From NCBI GenBank assembly GCA_026785795.1, contig JAJAZJ010000287.1, positions 1 to 7,094 on the forward strand: a DNA stretch of 7,094 nucleotides. The letters are read 5' to 3'. This document shows, piece by piece, positions 1 through 5,355 of the stretch. The position numbers and the translations under genes were made by a program. Source of the DNA: Pseudoxanthomonas sp. (GTDB lineage Bacteria > Pseudomonadota > Gammaproteobacteria > Xanthomonadales > Xanthomonadaceae). Each line of letters opens with the position of its first letter. Positions within the stretch are counted from its first letter, which is position 1. Below the pieces are notes generated by a model. It did not search any database, was not told where the DNA came from, and saw only the letters and a list, made by a program, of their open reading frames with translations.

Positions 1-17
1 GTCCCACACCACCCAAT

Positions 18-21
18 GGAG
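18..21 (+). promoter_or_regulatory. Ribosome binding site for the YceI-family gene
   Basis: A GGAG Shine-Dalgarno core ends six bases before the ATG at 28. It overlaps another in-frame ATG at 16, which has no such motif in front of it. This, plus the signal peptide beginning directly at residue 1 from position 28, decides the start in favour of 28. Confidence 0.7.
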
Positions 22-27
22 TCCGCC

Positions 28-606
28 ATGCGCAAGACCCTGCTTGTTGCTGCCCTGTTCGCCTTCGCAGGCGCCGCCTTCGCCGCACCGGTCACCTACA
101 CGATCGACCCAACCCATACCAACGTGATTGCGCAGTGGAGCCACTTCGGCCTGTCCAATCCCAGCGCGCACTTCGGCCAGGTCGAAGGCACCCTGGTCTA
201 TGACCCGGACAACGTGTCCGCCTCCAGCGTGGAAGTCACGCTTCCGCTGGCCGGCCTGAACGGTTTCACGCCGAAGTTCAATGACCATTTGAACAGCGCC
301 GACTTCTTTGACGCCGCCAAGTATCCGGCTGCCACCTTCAAGAGCACCAAGGTCGAAGCCGCGGGCGCGGGCAAGCTGAAGGTCACCGGCAACCTGACCA
401 TCAAGGACATCACCAAGCCGGTGGTGCTGGACGTCAGCCTGAACCAGGTGGCCGAGCATCCAATGAAGAAGGTGCCGGCGATCGGTTTCGACGCCACCGC
501 CGCGGTGAAGCGTTCGGATTTCGGATTGGGCGCGTATGCACCGATGGTCAGCGACGAGGTGACCCTGCGCATCACCACCGAGGCGACTGCGCCCAAGGCC
601 GAGTAA
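28..606 (+). CDS. YceI-family periplasmic protein
   Basis: A 192-residue secreted protein of the YceI family, a lipocalin-like beta-barrel fold that binds polyprenoid-type lipids in characterised members; its cellular role is poorly defined. Residues 1-19 form a clear Sec signal peptide (MRK, hydrophobic stretch, AFA before the mature AP), so the protein is exported to the periplasm. The mature part shows family hallmarks: YTIDPTHTN near residues 24-32, W37-S-H-F-G, H48-F-G-x-x-x-G, and the block HLNSADFFDAAKYPAATF at 87-104, which matches the E. coli YceI pattern HLRSADF...AKYPQATF. The central TGNLTIKDITKPV segment is also typical. Length is normal. I chose ATG 28 over ATG 16 because of the GGAG ribosome site and the signal peptide. 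The gene ends before an intrinsic terminator; whether it heads its own transcript or ends an operon lies outside the window. Confidence 0.93.
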   Translation: MRKTLLVAALFAFAGAAFAAPVTYTIDPTHTNVIAQWSHFGLSNPSAHFGQVEGTLVYDPDNVSASSVEVTLPLAGLNGFTPKFNDHLNSADFFDAAKYPAATFKSTKVEAAGAGKLKVTGNLTIKDITKPVVLDVSLNQVAEHPMKKVPAIGFDATAAVKRSDFGLGAYAPMVSDEVTLRITTEATAPKAE

Positions 607-629
607 GCCGACTCCGCAGCACTGCAATC

Positions 630-664
630 AACGCCGGTCGCGCAGGTCGCGGCGGGCGTTTTTT
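630..664 (+). terminator. Intrinsic terminator after the YceI-family gene
   Basis: AACGCC (630-635) pairs with GGCGTT (655-660). An inner CGCG/CGCG stem (639-642 with 648-651) closes a five-base loop, and small internal mismatches separate the two stems. A run of six T (659-664) follows directly, overlapping the end of the stem. It lies 24 bases after the stop codon of the YceI gene and is the clearest Rho-independent terminator in the window. Confidence 0.8.
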
Positions 665-670
665 CGTTTG

Positions 671-690
671 AGTCCCGCTCAGTCCCGCCC
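671..690. repeat. Short tandem 10-mer in the intergenic gap
   Basis: Two adjacent copies, AGTCCCGCTC and AGTCCCGCCC, differ at one base. They sit just after the terminator in the non-coding gap 607-863. Spacing of one helical turn could suit a paired protein site, but two copies in GC-rich DNA may equally be chance. Confidence 0.4.
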
Positions 691-827
691 CGCTTGCCGC
701 GAACAAAAGGCCTTCCACCGCAGTCCGCGACTCGCGGGGCTTGGGCAGCAGGATCGGGAGCGGTTTCCAGCGAAGCCGTCATGGCGTTGGTTACGGCCTG
801 CGTTTTCTGCCCGCCATGGCCGGCTGC

Positions 828-833
828 TAGACT
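828..833 (+). promoter_or_regulatory. Candidate -10 box for the zinc-finger/LPS operon
   Basis: TAGACT lies 30 bases before the ATG at 864, in the only gap (607-863) upstream of the four-gene operon that follows a terminator, so a promoter is expected here. It matches four of six bases of the sigma-70 -10 consensus. No good -35 box is visible at 16-18 bases spacing (TTCTGC at best). A small CCGCG-ACT-CGCGG hairpin at 725-737 is the only other structure I see in the gap. Confidence 0.25.
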
Positions 834-863
834 GCGGGTCTCGCGCCAAACCGAGTGATCGCC

Positions 864-1061
864 ATGAGCCATACCGCCACTGCGCCCGCCAATGCCCAGA
901 AGCGCTATGCCGTGCATCGCGCGGACCTGCCGCTGAGCTGCCCGCTGCCGTCGATGGCGCTGTGGAATTCGCATCCGCGGGTCTACCTGGCCATCGAGGA
1001 TGCGCCGGGCGGCGACGTGCAGTGTCCCTACTGCGGCGCGCACTTCGTCCTCGCCGATTGA
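864..1061 (+). CDS. Small CHCC-type zinc-finger protein
   Basis: A 65-residue protein of the zf-CHCC family (the fold of the mitochondrial complex I subunit NDUFS6 C-terminus). Probable zinc ligands are C26 (LSCP), H37 (WNSHPRVYL) and C54/C57 (CPYCG), in the family's order and spacing. The LPLSCP, W-N-S-H-P-R-V-Y and C-P-Y-C-G-A-x-F blocks are strongly family-like, and length is normal for the bacterial single-domain form. There is no signal peptide or membrane span, so it should be cytoplasmic. The exact role of bacterial members is not established. ATG 864 was preferred to GTG 855 because the weak GAG at 853-855 is suitably spaced only for the ATG. It is the first gene of the operon, and its stop is 25 bases before the glycosyltransferase start. 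Confidence 0.88.
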   Translation: MSHTATAPANAQKRYAVHRADLPLSCPLPSMALWNSHPRVYLAIEDAPGGDVQCPYCGAHFVLAD

Positions 1062-1086
1062 TGCCCCACCCGTCGGCGCTGCACAG

Positions 1087-2223
1087 ATGCGTCGCCTGAC
1101 CGTCATCCAGCTGCTGCCCGCGCTGGAAGCCGGCGGAGTGGAGCGTTCGGCCATCGAGGTTGCCGAAGCGCGGGTCGCTGCCGGCCACCGTGCGATCGTG
1201 GTGTCCGCAGGCGGCCGCCTGCTGCCGGCGCTGGAGCAGGTCGGCGGCGAACATATCCGCCTGGATATCGGCCGCAAGTCGCTGCTGACCCTGCGCCATG
1301 TGCCCGCGCTGCGTGCGCTGTTCCTGCGCGAGTCCGCCGACGTGGTGCACGCGCGTTCGCGGCTGCCGGCTTGGCTGGCGGTCAGGGCGCTGCAGGGCAT
1401 GGCGGCGTCGCGTCGCCCGCCGCTGGTGACCACGGTGCACGGGCTCAATTCCCCCAGCCGCTACAGCGCGGTGATGACCCGCGGTGAACGCATTATCTGT
1501 GTATCTGACACGGTGCGTCGTTACGTCCAGTCCCACTATCCGCAGGTTGACCCTGGCCGCCTGCAGGTGATTCCACGCGGCGTCGACCCTGATCTGTTTC
1601 CGCGCGCGCCCCATCCGGACGCCGCGCTGCGCCAGCACTTCGCCGGCGAGATTGCGCAGCTGGGCGGGAGCGGGCCACTGCTGCTGCTGCCCGGGCGCGG
1701 CACCCGGCTCAAGGGCCACGCGGACGCTCTGCGCCTGCTGGCCAGCCTGCGCCTGCAAGGCAGCGACGCGCGCCTGTGGCTGCCGGGCGCGCGCGAAGTG
1801 GGGCGCGAAGCCTACATCGCCGAAATGCAGGCCGAGGCGCTGCGGCTGGGCATCGGCGGTGCGGTTGCCTTCACCGCACCCACCTCGCGCATCGCCGATG
1901 CATATGCCGCCAGCAGCCTGGTGCTGCAGCTGTCGCGCAAACCCGAGGCCTTTGGCCGCACGGTCATCGAGGCCCTGTCGGTGGGTCGCCCGGTGCTGGG
2001 CTGGGCGCACGGGGGCGTGGGTGAGCTGCTGGCCAAACTGCAGCCGGCCGGCGCGGTGCCGGCCTTCGATGAAAGCGCGCTGCTGGCCAGCGCCGTTACG
2101 CTGCTGGCGCAACCGCCGCCGAGTTTGGCTACGATGCCGTACACGCTGCGCGCCATGCAGGACGCCACCCTGGCCCTTTACCAAACACTTGCCGATGACG
2201 CATCCAACCCCGCTGCACGCTGA
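1087..2223 (+). CDS. GT4-type glycosyltransferase (GT-B fold)
   Basis: A 378-residue glycosyltransferase with two Rossmann-like halves. The N-terminal acceptor domain starts LTVIQLLPALEAGGVERS (residues 4-21), with the glycine-rich GGVER loop typical of GT4 enzymes, followed by VVHARSR (H88) and VTTVHGLNS (H118). The C-terminal donor domain has LPGRGTRLKGH with R204 and K209, placed to bind the nucleotide-sugar diphosphate, and the EX7E motif (E287, E295: EAFGRTVIE) followed by GRPVLGWAHGGVGELL. It should be a cytoplasmic or membrane-associated retaining transferase; donor and acceptor sugars cannot be read from sequence. ATG 1087 is the first ATG fitting the family N-terminus; it lacks a clear Shine-Dalgarno, so coupling to the upstream gene is likely. 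Its 3' end overlaps the ligase-type gene by 29 bases. Context points to lipopolysaccharide core or another surface glycan. Confidence 0.9.
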   Translation: MRRLTVIQLLPALEAGGVERSAIEVAEARVAAGHRAIVVSAGGRLLPALEQVGGEHIRLDIGRKSLLTLRHVPALRALFLRESADVVHARSRLPAWLAVRALQGMAASRRPPLVTTVHGLNSPSRYSAVMTRGERIICVSDTVRRYVQSHYPQVDPGRLQVIPRGVDPDLFPRAPHPDAALRQHFAGEIAQLGGSGPLLLLPGRGTRLKGHADALRLLASLRLQGSDARLWLPGAREVGREAYIAEMQAEALRLGIGGAVAFTAPTSRIADAYAASSLVLQLSRKPEAFGRTVIEALSVGRPVLGWAHGGVGELLAKLQPAGAVPAFDESALLASAVTLLAQPPPSLATMPYTLRAMQDATLALYQTLADDASNPAAR

Positions 2224-3514
2224 GCCGCCGCTGATCCTGCGTCATGGATGGCGCTGGGCGCCGGCATGGGTGCTGGCCTTCGTCGCCCTGTGGCCCGCAC
2301 CCGGCATCGCCGAGGCCGTGCTGGTGCTGGGCGCGCTGGCCGCACTGGTGTACCTGGCACTGGTGCGTTTCCGCGGCGGCACGCGTTTGCTCAGCGGACC
2401 GGCCTGGGCGCTGACCAGCGTACTGTTCCTGGCCTACTGGCTGCCGCAGCTGCTGTCGTCATTCGATGCGATGGATCGTGGCCGTGCGCTGCGCGAGTCC
2501 GCGGTCGATCTGCGCTACCTGCCGTTCCTGTGGCTGGCCGCATCGGCGGTGGCCAATGACCGCGGCCGCCGCATTACCTTCGGCGGGCTGGCCATCCTGG
2601 TATCGGTGTGGACGGCGGACGCGCTGCTGCAGGTCGCGTTCGGCACCAGTCCGCTGTTCTGGGTCCTGGACCAGGCCAAGCTGCTGCTCAGCGGCCACGG
2701 CATGTGTACGGCGGAGGAGAGCGCGGCACTGGATCGGCTCAGCGGGGTGCTAGGGCCGTGCAACCTCAAGCTGGGGCTGGTGCTGGCCAGCCTGGCCCCG
2801 TTTGCCCTGTTCGCGGCGGCCAGGCGCTTTGGCGTGCTGGGCTGGTCGCTGATGGCCGCGGCGGTGGGCGTGGTGGTGCTGCTGGCCGGCGCGCGCGCCG
2901 CATGGGTGACCTATGCGCTGGTGCTGATGTTTTCAGGCTGGCGCCTGCTCGGCTGGAAGCGACTGCTGGGCGTGTTTGCTTTTGGCGCACTGGCGCTGGT
3001 ACTGCTGGGAATCGGGTCGCCGCAGTTCCGTGAGCGCATTGAACGCACCACGCAGGCGCTGGCCGCCGATGAGAGCGGGGTGGACGTGGCCCTGTCCGGG
3101 CGCGCGCAGATCTGGCAGGCGGCGGTGTGCATGGTGCGCGAGCATCCGATCAACGGTGTGGGCGCGCGCAATTTCCGCGAGGAATTCGCGGCCTGCGATC
3201 CAGCGCCCGAGGCGACCCCCGCCTGGGGTTCGGGCCCGGCGCTGCATGCACACCAGATCATCCTGGAAGTTCTCAGCGAAACCGGCGTTATCGGCCTGCT
3301 GCTGTGGCTGGCTGGCGCGGCGCTGGCGGTGCGCGCCTGGCGCTACGCCACGCCGTCGGCACGCGATCGTGCACGCCCGGCGATGTTGGCCCTGGCGGTC
3401 ACCGTGTTCCCCTTCAATACCCACCTGGCGTTCTATTCCACCTTCTGGGGCGGGTTGACCCTGCTGCTGGCGGCGCTCTATGCGGGCAGCCTGCTGGCGA
3501 GTGATGATGACTGA
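2195..3514 (+). CDS. O-antigen ligase/polymerase-type membrane protein (Wzy_C family)
   Basis: A 439-residue integral inner-membrane protein with roughly ten hydrophobic spans by eye. It belongs to the WaaL/Wzy superfamily, which moves glycan from undecaprenyl diphosphate to lipid A-core or to another glycan on the periplasmic face. Recognisable blocks in order are RLSGVLGPCNLKLG (the family's RLSG..N motif), GARAAWVTY with R234 (compare the G-S-R-G-A-W block of ligases), and the Wzy_C segment: SGRAQIWQA (R303), HPINGVGARNF, and LHAHQIILEVLSETGVIGLL with H351 and H353. The large loop at about 270-350 would be periplasmic and carries the likely catalytic Arg/His. It starts inside the end of the glycosyltransferase gene without a visible Shine-Dalgarno, so it is probably translationally coupled. 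Ligase and polymerase cannot be told apart by sequence alone; the LPS setting slightly favours ligase. Confidence 0.85.
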   Translation: MTHPTPLHAEPPLILRHGWRWAPAWVLAFVALWPAPGIAEAVLVLGALAALVYLALVRFRGGTRLLSGPAWALTSVLFLAYWLPQLLSSFDAMDRGRALRESAVDLRYLPFLWLAASAVANDRGRRITFGGLAILVSVWTADALLQVAFGTSPLFWVLDQAKLLLSGHGMCTAEESAALDRLSGVLGPCNLKLGLVLASLAPFALFAAARRFGVLGWSLMAAAVGVVVLLAGARAAWVTYALVLMFSGWRLLGWKRLLGVFAFGALALVLLGIGSPQFRERIERTTQALAADESGVDVALSGRAQIWQAAVCMVREHPINGVGARNFREEFAACDPAPEATPAWGSGPALHAHQIILEVLSETGVIGLLLWLAGAALAVRAWRYATPSARDRARPAMLALAVTVFPFNTHLAFYSTFWGGLTLLLAALYAGSLLASDDD

Positions 3515-4406
3515 CGCGCGTGCAGCGCGATGCTGGTTCATCGCGCCGTTGAACCTGCTGGCGGCAGGGGTTGCACGGCTTCCACAGAAGATGCTGCTGG
3601 CGCTGGGCGTGCTGCTGACCTGGCTGTCGTGGCCGCTGATGGGCAAGCGCAGGCACTATGCCCGCGTCAACATCGCGCTGTGCTTCCCCGGCCTGGATGC
3701 CGCCGCGCAGCGCCGCCTGCTGTACCAGAACCTGCGCGCCACGGTTATCGGCACGCTTGAACTGGTGCGCGCCTGGTATGCGCCCGCCTCGCAGCTGCGC
3801 GGGACTTTCGATGTCGCCGGGCTGGAAAACCTGCGCCAAGCGCATGCGCAGGGGCGCGGTGTGCTGTTGCTCAGCGCGCATTTTACCCACGTGGACCTGG
3901 GCGGGCGGCTGCTGTCCGAAGCCCTCGGCACGCGCTTCAGCGTCATGGTCCGCCGCAACAACAACCCCTGCATCGAGCGCCTGCAGGACCAGGCGCGCCT
4001 GCGCGTCTTCGCCCAGACCATCGACAAGAAGGACATGCGGGCCCTGCTGCGGGCCCTGGGCAAGGGCGGCGTGGTCGGCTATGTCGCCGACCAGGACTTC
4101 AACTACCAGCACGCCTTCGTGCCATTCTTCGGCATTCCTGCGGCCACGCTCACCGCGGTATCGGTGCTTGCACGGCGCAGCGGTGCCATCGTGCTGCCGT
4201 ACTGGTTCAACCGGGAAGCCGACAGTCGCTATCGCCTGCAGGTCGAACCGCAGTGGGAAGGTTGGCCAAGTGAGGATCCTGCGGCCGATGCCGCGCGCTA
4301 CATGGCCGAACTGGAAAAAGTCGTGCGCCGCAATCCCGAGCAGTACCTGTGGGTGCACCGGCGCTTCAAGACCCGGCCGCCGGGTGAAAAGGGCTTCTAC
4401 AAATAG
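3504..4406 (+). CDS. Lipid A late acyltransferase, LpxL/LpxM family (HX4D type)
   Basis: A 300-residue enzyme expected to transfer an acyl chain from acyl-ACP to a hydroxyacyl group of a lipid A precursor at the inner membrane. An N-terminal hydrophobic anchor covers about residues 14-38. The catalytic motif is HFTHVD (H126 to D131), HX4D where E. coli LpxL has HX4E; as I recall, LpxM also uses HX4D, so activity is plausible. Other family blocks are NIALCFPGLDAA, RRNNNPCIERLQ, YVADQDFNYQHAFVPFFG, and the C-terminal EQYLWVHRRFKTRPPGE, very like E. coli LpxL. Length is normal. Start 3504 or the adjacent ATG 3507 overlaps the upstream stop by about 10 bases, consistent with coupling. It is the last gene of the operon, and its stop lies inside the 3' end of the opposing paralogue. 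An alternative is an acyltransferase acting on another glycolipid. Confidence 0.87.
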   Translation: MMTDARAARCWFIAPLNLLAAGVARLPQKMLLALGVLLTWLSWPLMGKRRHYARVNIALCFPGLDAAAQRRLLYQNLRATVIGTLELVRAWYAPASQLRGTFDVAGLENLRQAHAQGRGVLLLSAHFTHVDLGGRLLSEALGTRFSVMVRRNNNPCIERLQDQARLRVFAQTIDKKDMRALLRALGKGGVVGYVADQDFNYQHAFVPFFGIPAATLTAVSVLARRSGAIVLPYWFNREADSRYRLQVEPQWEGWPSEDPAADAARYMAELEKVVRRNPEQYLWVHRRFKTRPPGEKGFYK

Positions 4407-4468
4407 GCGCTTTCGCCGCCTTCCGGCTGGTGCTTGAAGCGCCGGTGGATCCACAGGTACTGCTCCGG
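4335..4468. repeat. 36-bp inverted repeat spanning the convergent acyltransferase 3' ends
   Basis: Arms are 4335-4370 and 4433-4468, separated by 62 bases that contain both stop codons. Reverse-complementing the right arm gives 33 of 36 matches to the left, including two perfect 15-base blocks (GAGCAGTACCTGTGG and CACCGGCGCTTCAAG). The arms encode the same C-terminal motif, PEQYLW(V/I)HRRFK, in the two paralogous genes, so the repeat is a by-product of tail-to-tail paralogy. It could nevertheless fold into a long hairpin in RNA from either strand. Confidence 0.9.
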
Positions 4469-5317
4469 CACCTCGCGCACCATGGCCTCGATCGCCGCCA
4501 TTACCCGCGCGGTGTCGGCAGTGGCGTCCTTCGACGGAAAATCCTCGAACGCGGGCGACATACGCAGCGTGTAGCCGCCGTCTTCGCGGCGACGGTGGGA
4601 GAACGCCACCACGCGTGCGCCGCTCAGCCGCGCCAGCTGGTGGGTTGAAGTCAGGCTATAGGCCGGCAGGCCGAAGAACGGCACGTACACGCTGTCACCG
4701 CGGCGCGTGTCCTGGTCCGGTGCGAACCACAGCAGGCCGCCCTGCTTCAGGTGCTTCATGGCCGGGCGCAGTTCGTCGCGGGTGAACATGGCCGAGGCAT
4801 AGCGCAGGCGGCCGCGCTTGACCGTCCATTCCATCGCGCCCTGCTCGTGCGGCCGGTACATGCCGGCCAGCGGCGCGTAATCGCACATCAGGCGGCCAGC
4901 GATCTCCAGGGTGGTGAAGTGCGCGGAAATCACGATCACACCGCGCCCTTCGGCGCGCGCGGCGTCCAGGTGTTCCAGGCCTTCGACCTGCAGGCCGCGA
5001 CGCATCGGCGCTACGCTGCCCCACCAGGCGCGGGCGAATTCGAACAGGCCAACGCCAAGCGCGGCAAAACTGGCGTGCACCAGCGCGGCCTGCTGTGCCG
5101 CGTCCAAATGCGGGAAGCACAGCGCAATGTTGCGCTCGGCGATGCGTCGGCGGCTGCCCATCAGCCTGTGCAGGCCCGCGCCCAGGCCGCGACCCAGCAC
5201 TCGCTGCACCGCCCACGGCAGTCGAGCCAGCAGCGCCGCCAGGGCGATGCCCAGCCACGCAGGCCACTGCCGGAATCCGAGCGGGGCGGGGTCAATGTGC
5301 TTGCTGTCATCAGCCAT
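4397..5317 (-). CDS. lpxL: Lipid A biosynthesis lauroyl-type acyltransferase (HX4E type)
   Basis: A 306-residue protein, the same length as E. coli LpxL, expected to add a secondary acyl chain to Kdo-lipid A precursor at the inner membrane, using acyl-ACP. A hydrophobic N-terminal anchor lies at about 18-48. The catalytic dyad is in HFTTLE (H133, E138; HX4E as in E. coli LpxL). Further blocks are ERNIALCFPHLDAA, EGRGVIVISAHF, MYRP followed by GRLRYAS, WFAPDQDTRRGDSVYVPFFG (199-216, matching the APDxD-type site) and PEQYLWIHRRFKHQPEG near the C-terminus. It is more canonical than the plus-strand paralogue at 3504-4406, with which it overlaps tail to tail by 10 bases. Its start is 38 bases from the waaA start on the other strand and has no obvious Shine-Dalgarno. 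The acyl chain (C12 or another) cannot be predicted; calling it the main LpxL is inference. Confidence 0.9.
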   Translation of the reverse strand: MADDSKHIDPAPLGFRQWPAWLGIALAALLARLPWAVQRVLGRGLGAGLHRLMGSRRRIAERNIALCFPHLDAAQQAALVHASFAALGVGLFEFARAWWGSVAPMRRGLQVEGLEHLDAARAEGRGVIVISAHFTTLEIAGRLMCDYAPLAGMYRPHEQGAMEWTVKRGRLRYASAMFTRDELRPAMKHLKQGGLLWFAPDQDTRRGDSVYVPFFGLPAYSLTSTHQLARLSGARVVAFSHRRREDGGYTLRMSPAFEDFPSKDATADTARVMAAIEAMVREVPEQYLWIHRRFKHQPEGGESAYL

Positions 5318-5355
5318 GGGGCGATTCTACCGGTTCAGTTGGGTATCCTTTCGCG
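5318..5355. promoter_or_regulatory. Compact divergent spacer between lpxL-type gene and waaA
   Basis: Both genes must be started from this 38-base spacer or from inside the opposing gene. On the minus strand TAGAAT (complement of 5324-5329; five of six -10 consensus bases) ends six bases before its ATG. On the plus strand TATCCT (5344-5349; four of six) ends six bases before the ATG at 5356. Neither has a convincing -35 box, and neither gene has a clear Shine-Dalgarno. The placement would put transcription starts at or near the A of each ATG. Confidence 0.35.

Noticed and set aside
1000..1086. An upstream ATG at 1000 in the glycosyltransferase frame.
   Set aside because: It would add 29 residues of non-family sequence overlapping the zinc-finger coding region. 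The GT-B N-terminal strand begins directly after ATG 1087.
668..1099. A 143-codon plus-strand frame overlapping the gap and the zinc-finger gene.
   Set aside because: The overlapping 65-residue zinc-finger protein has all four ligands and family blocks; this frame is Arg-rich without features.
198..1448. A 416-codon minus-strand open frame running through the YceI gene and the intergenic gap.
   Set aside because: It crosses a terminator and two real genes, has Ser/Arg/Ala-biased composition, and shows no recognisable domain.
679..2184. A 501-codon open frame on the minus strand opposite the zinc-finger and glycosyltransferase genes.
   Set aside because: It reads as low-complexity Arg/Gln/Ala-rich protein with no family motif, and lies antisense to well-supported genes. 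Long antisense frames are expected in DNA this GC-rich.
4371..4385. ACCCGG-CCG-CCGGGT hairpin near the end of the plus-strand acyltransferase gene as a terminator.
   Set aside because: It lies within the coding sequence and has no T-run downstream on either strand; it sits in the loop of the larger inverted repeat.
5095..5355. An open frame upstream of the waaA start at 5356 that would lengthen the protein by 87 residues.
   Set aside because: The extension is antisense to the LpxL-type gene, has shadow-frame composition, and the family N-terminal anchor begins right after 5356.
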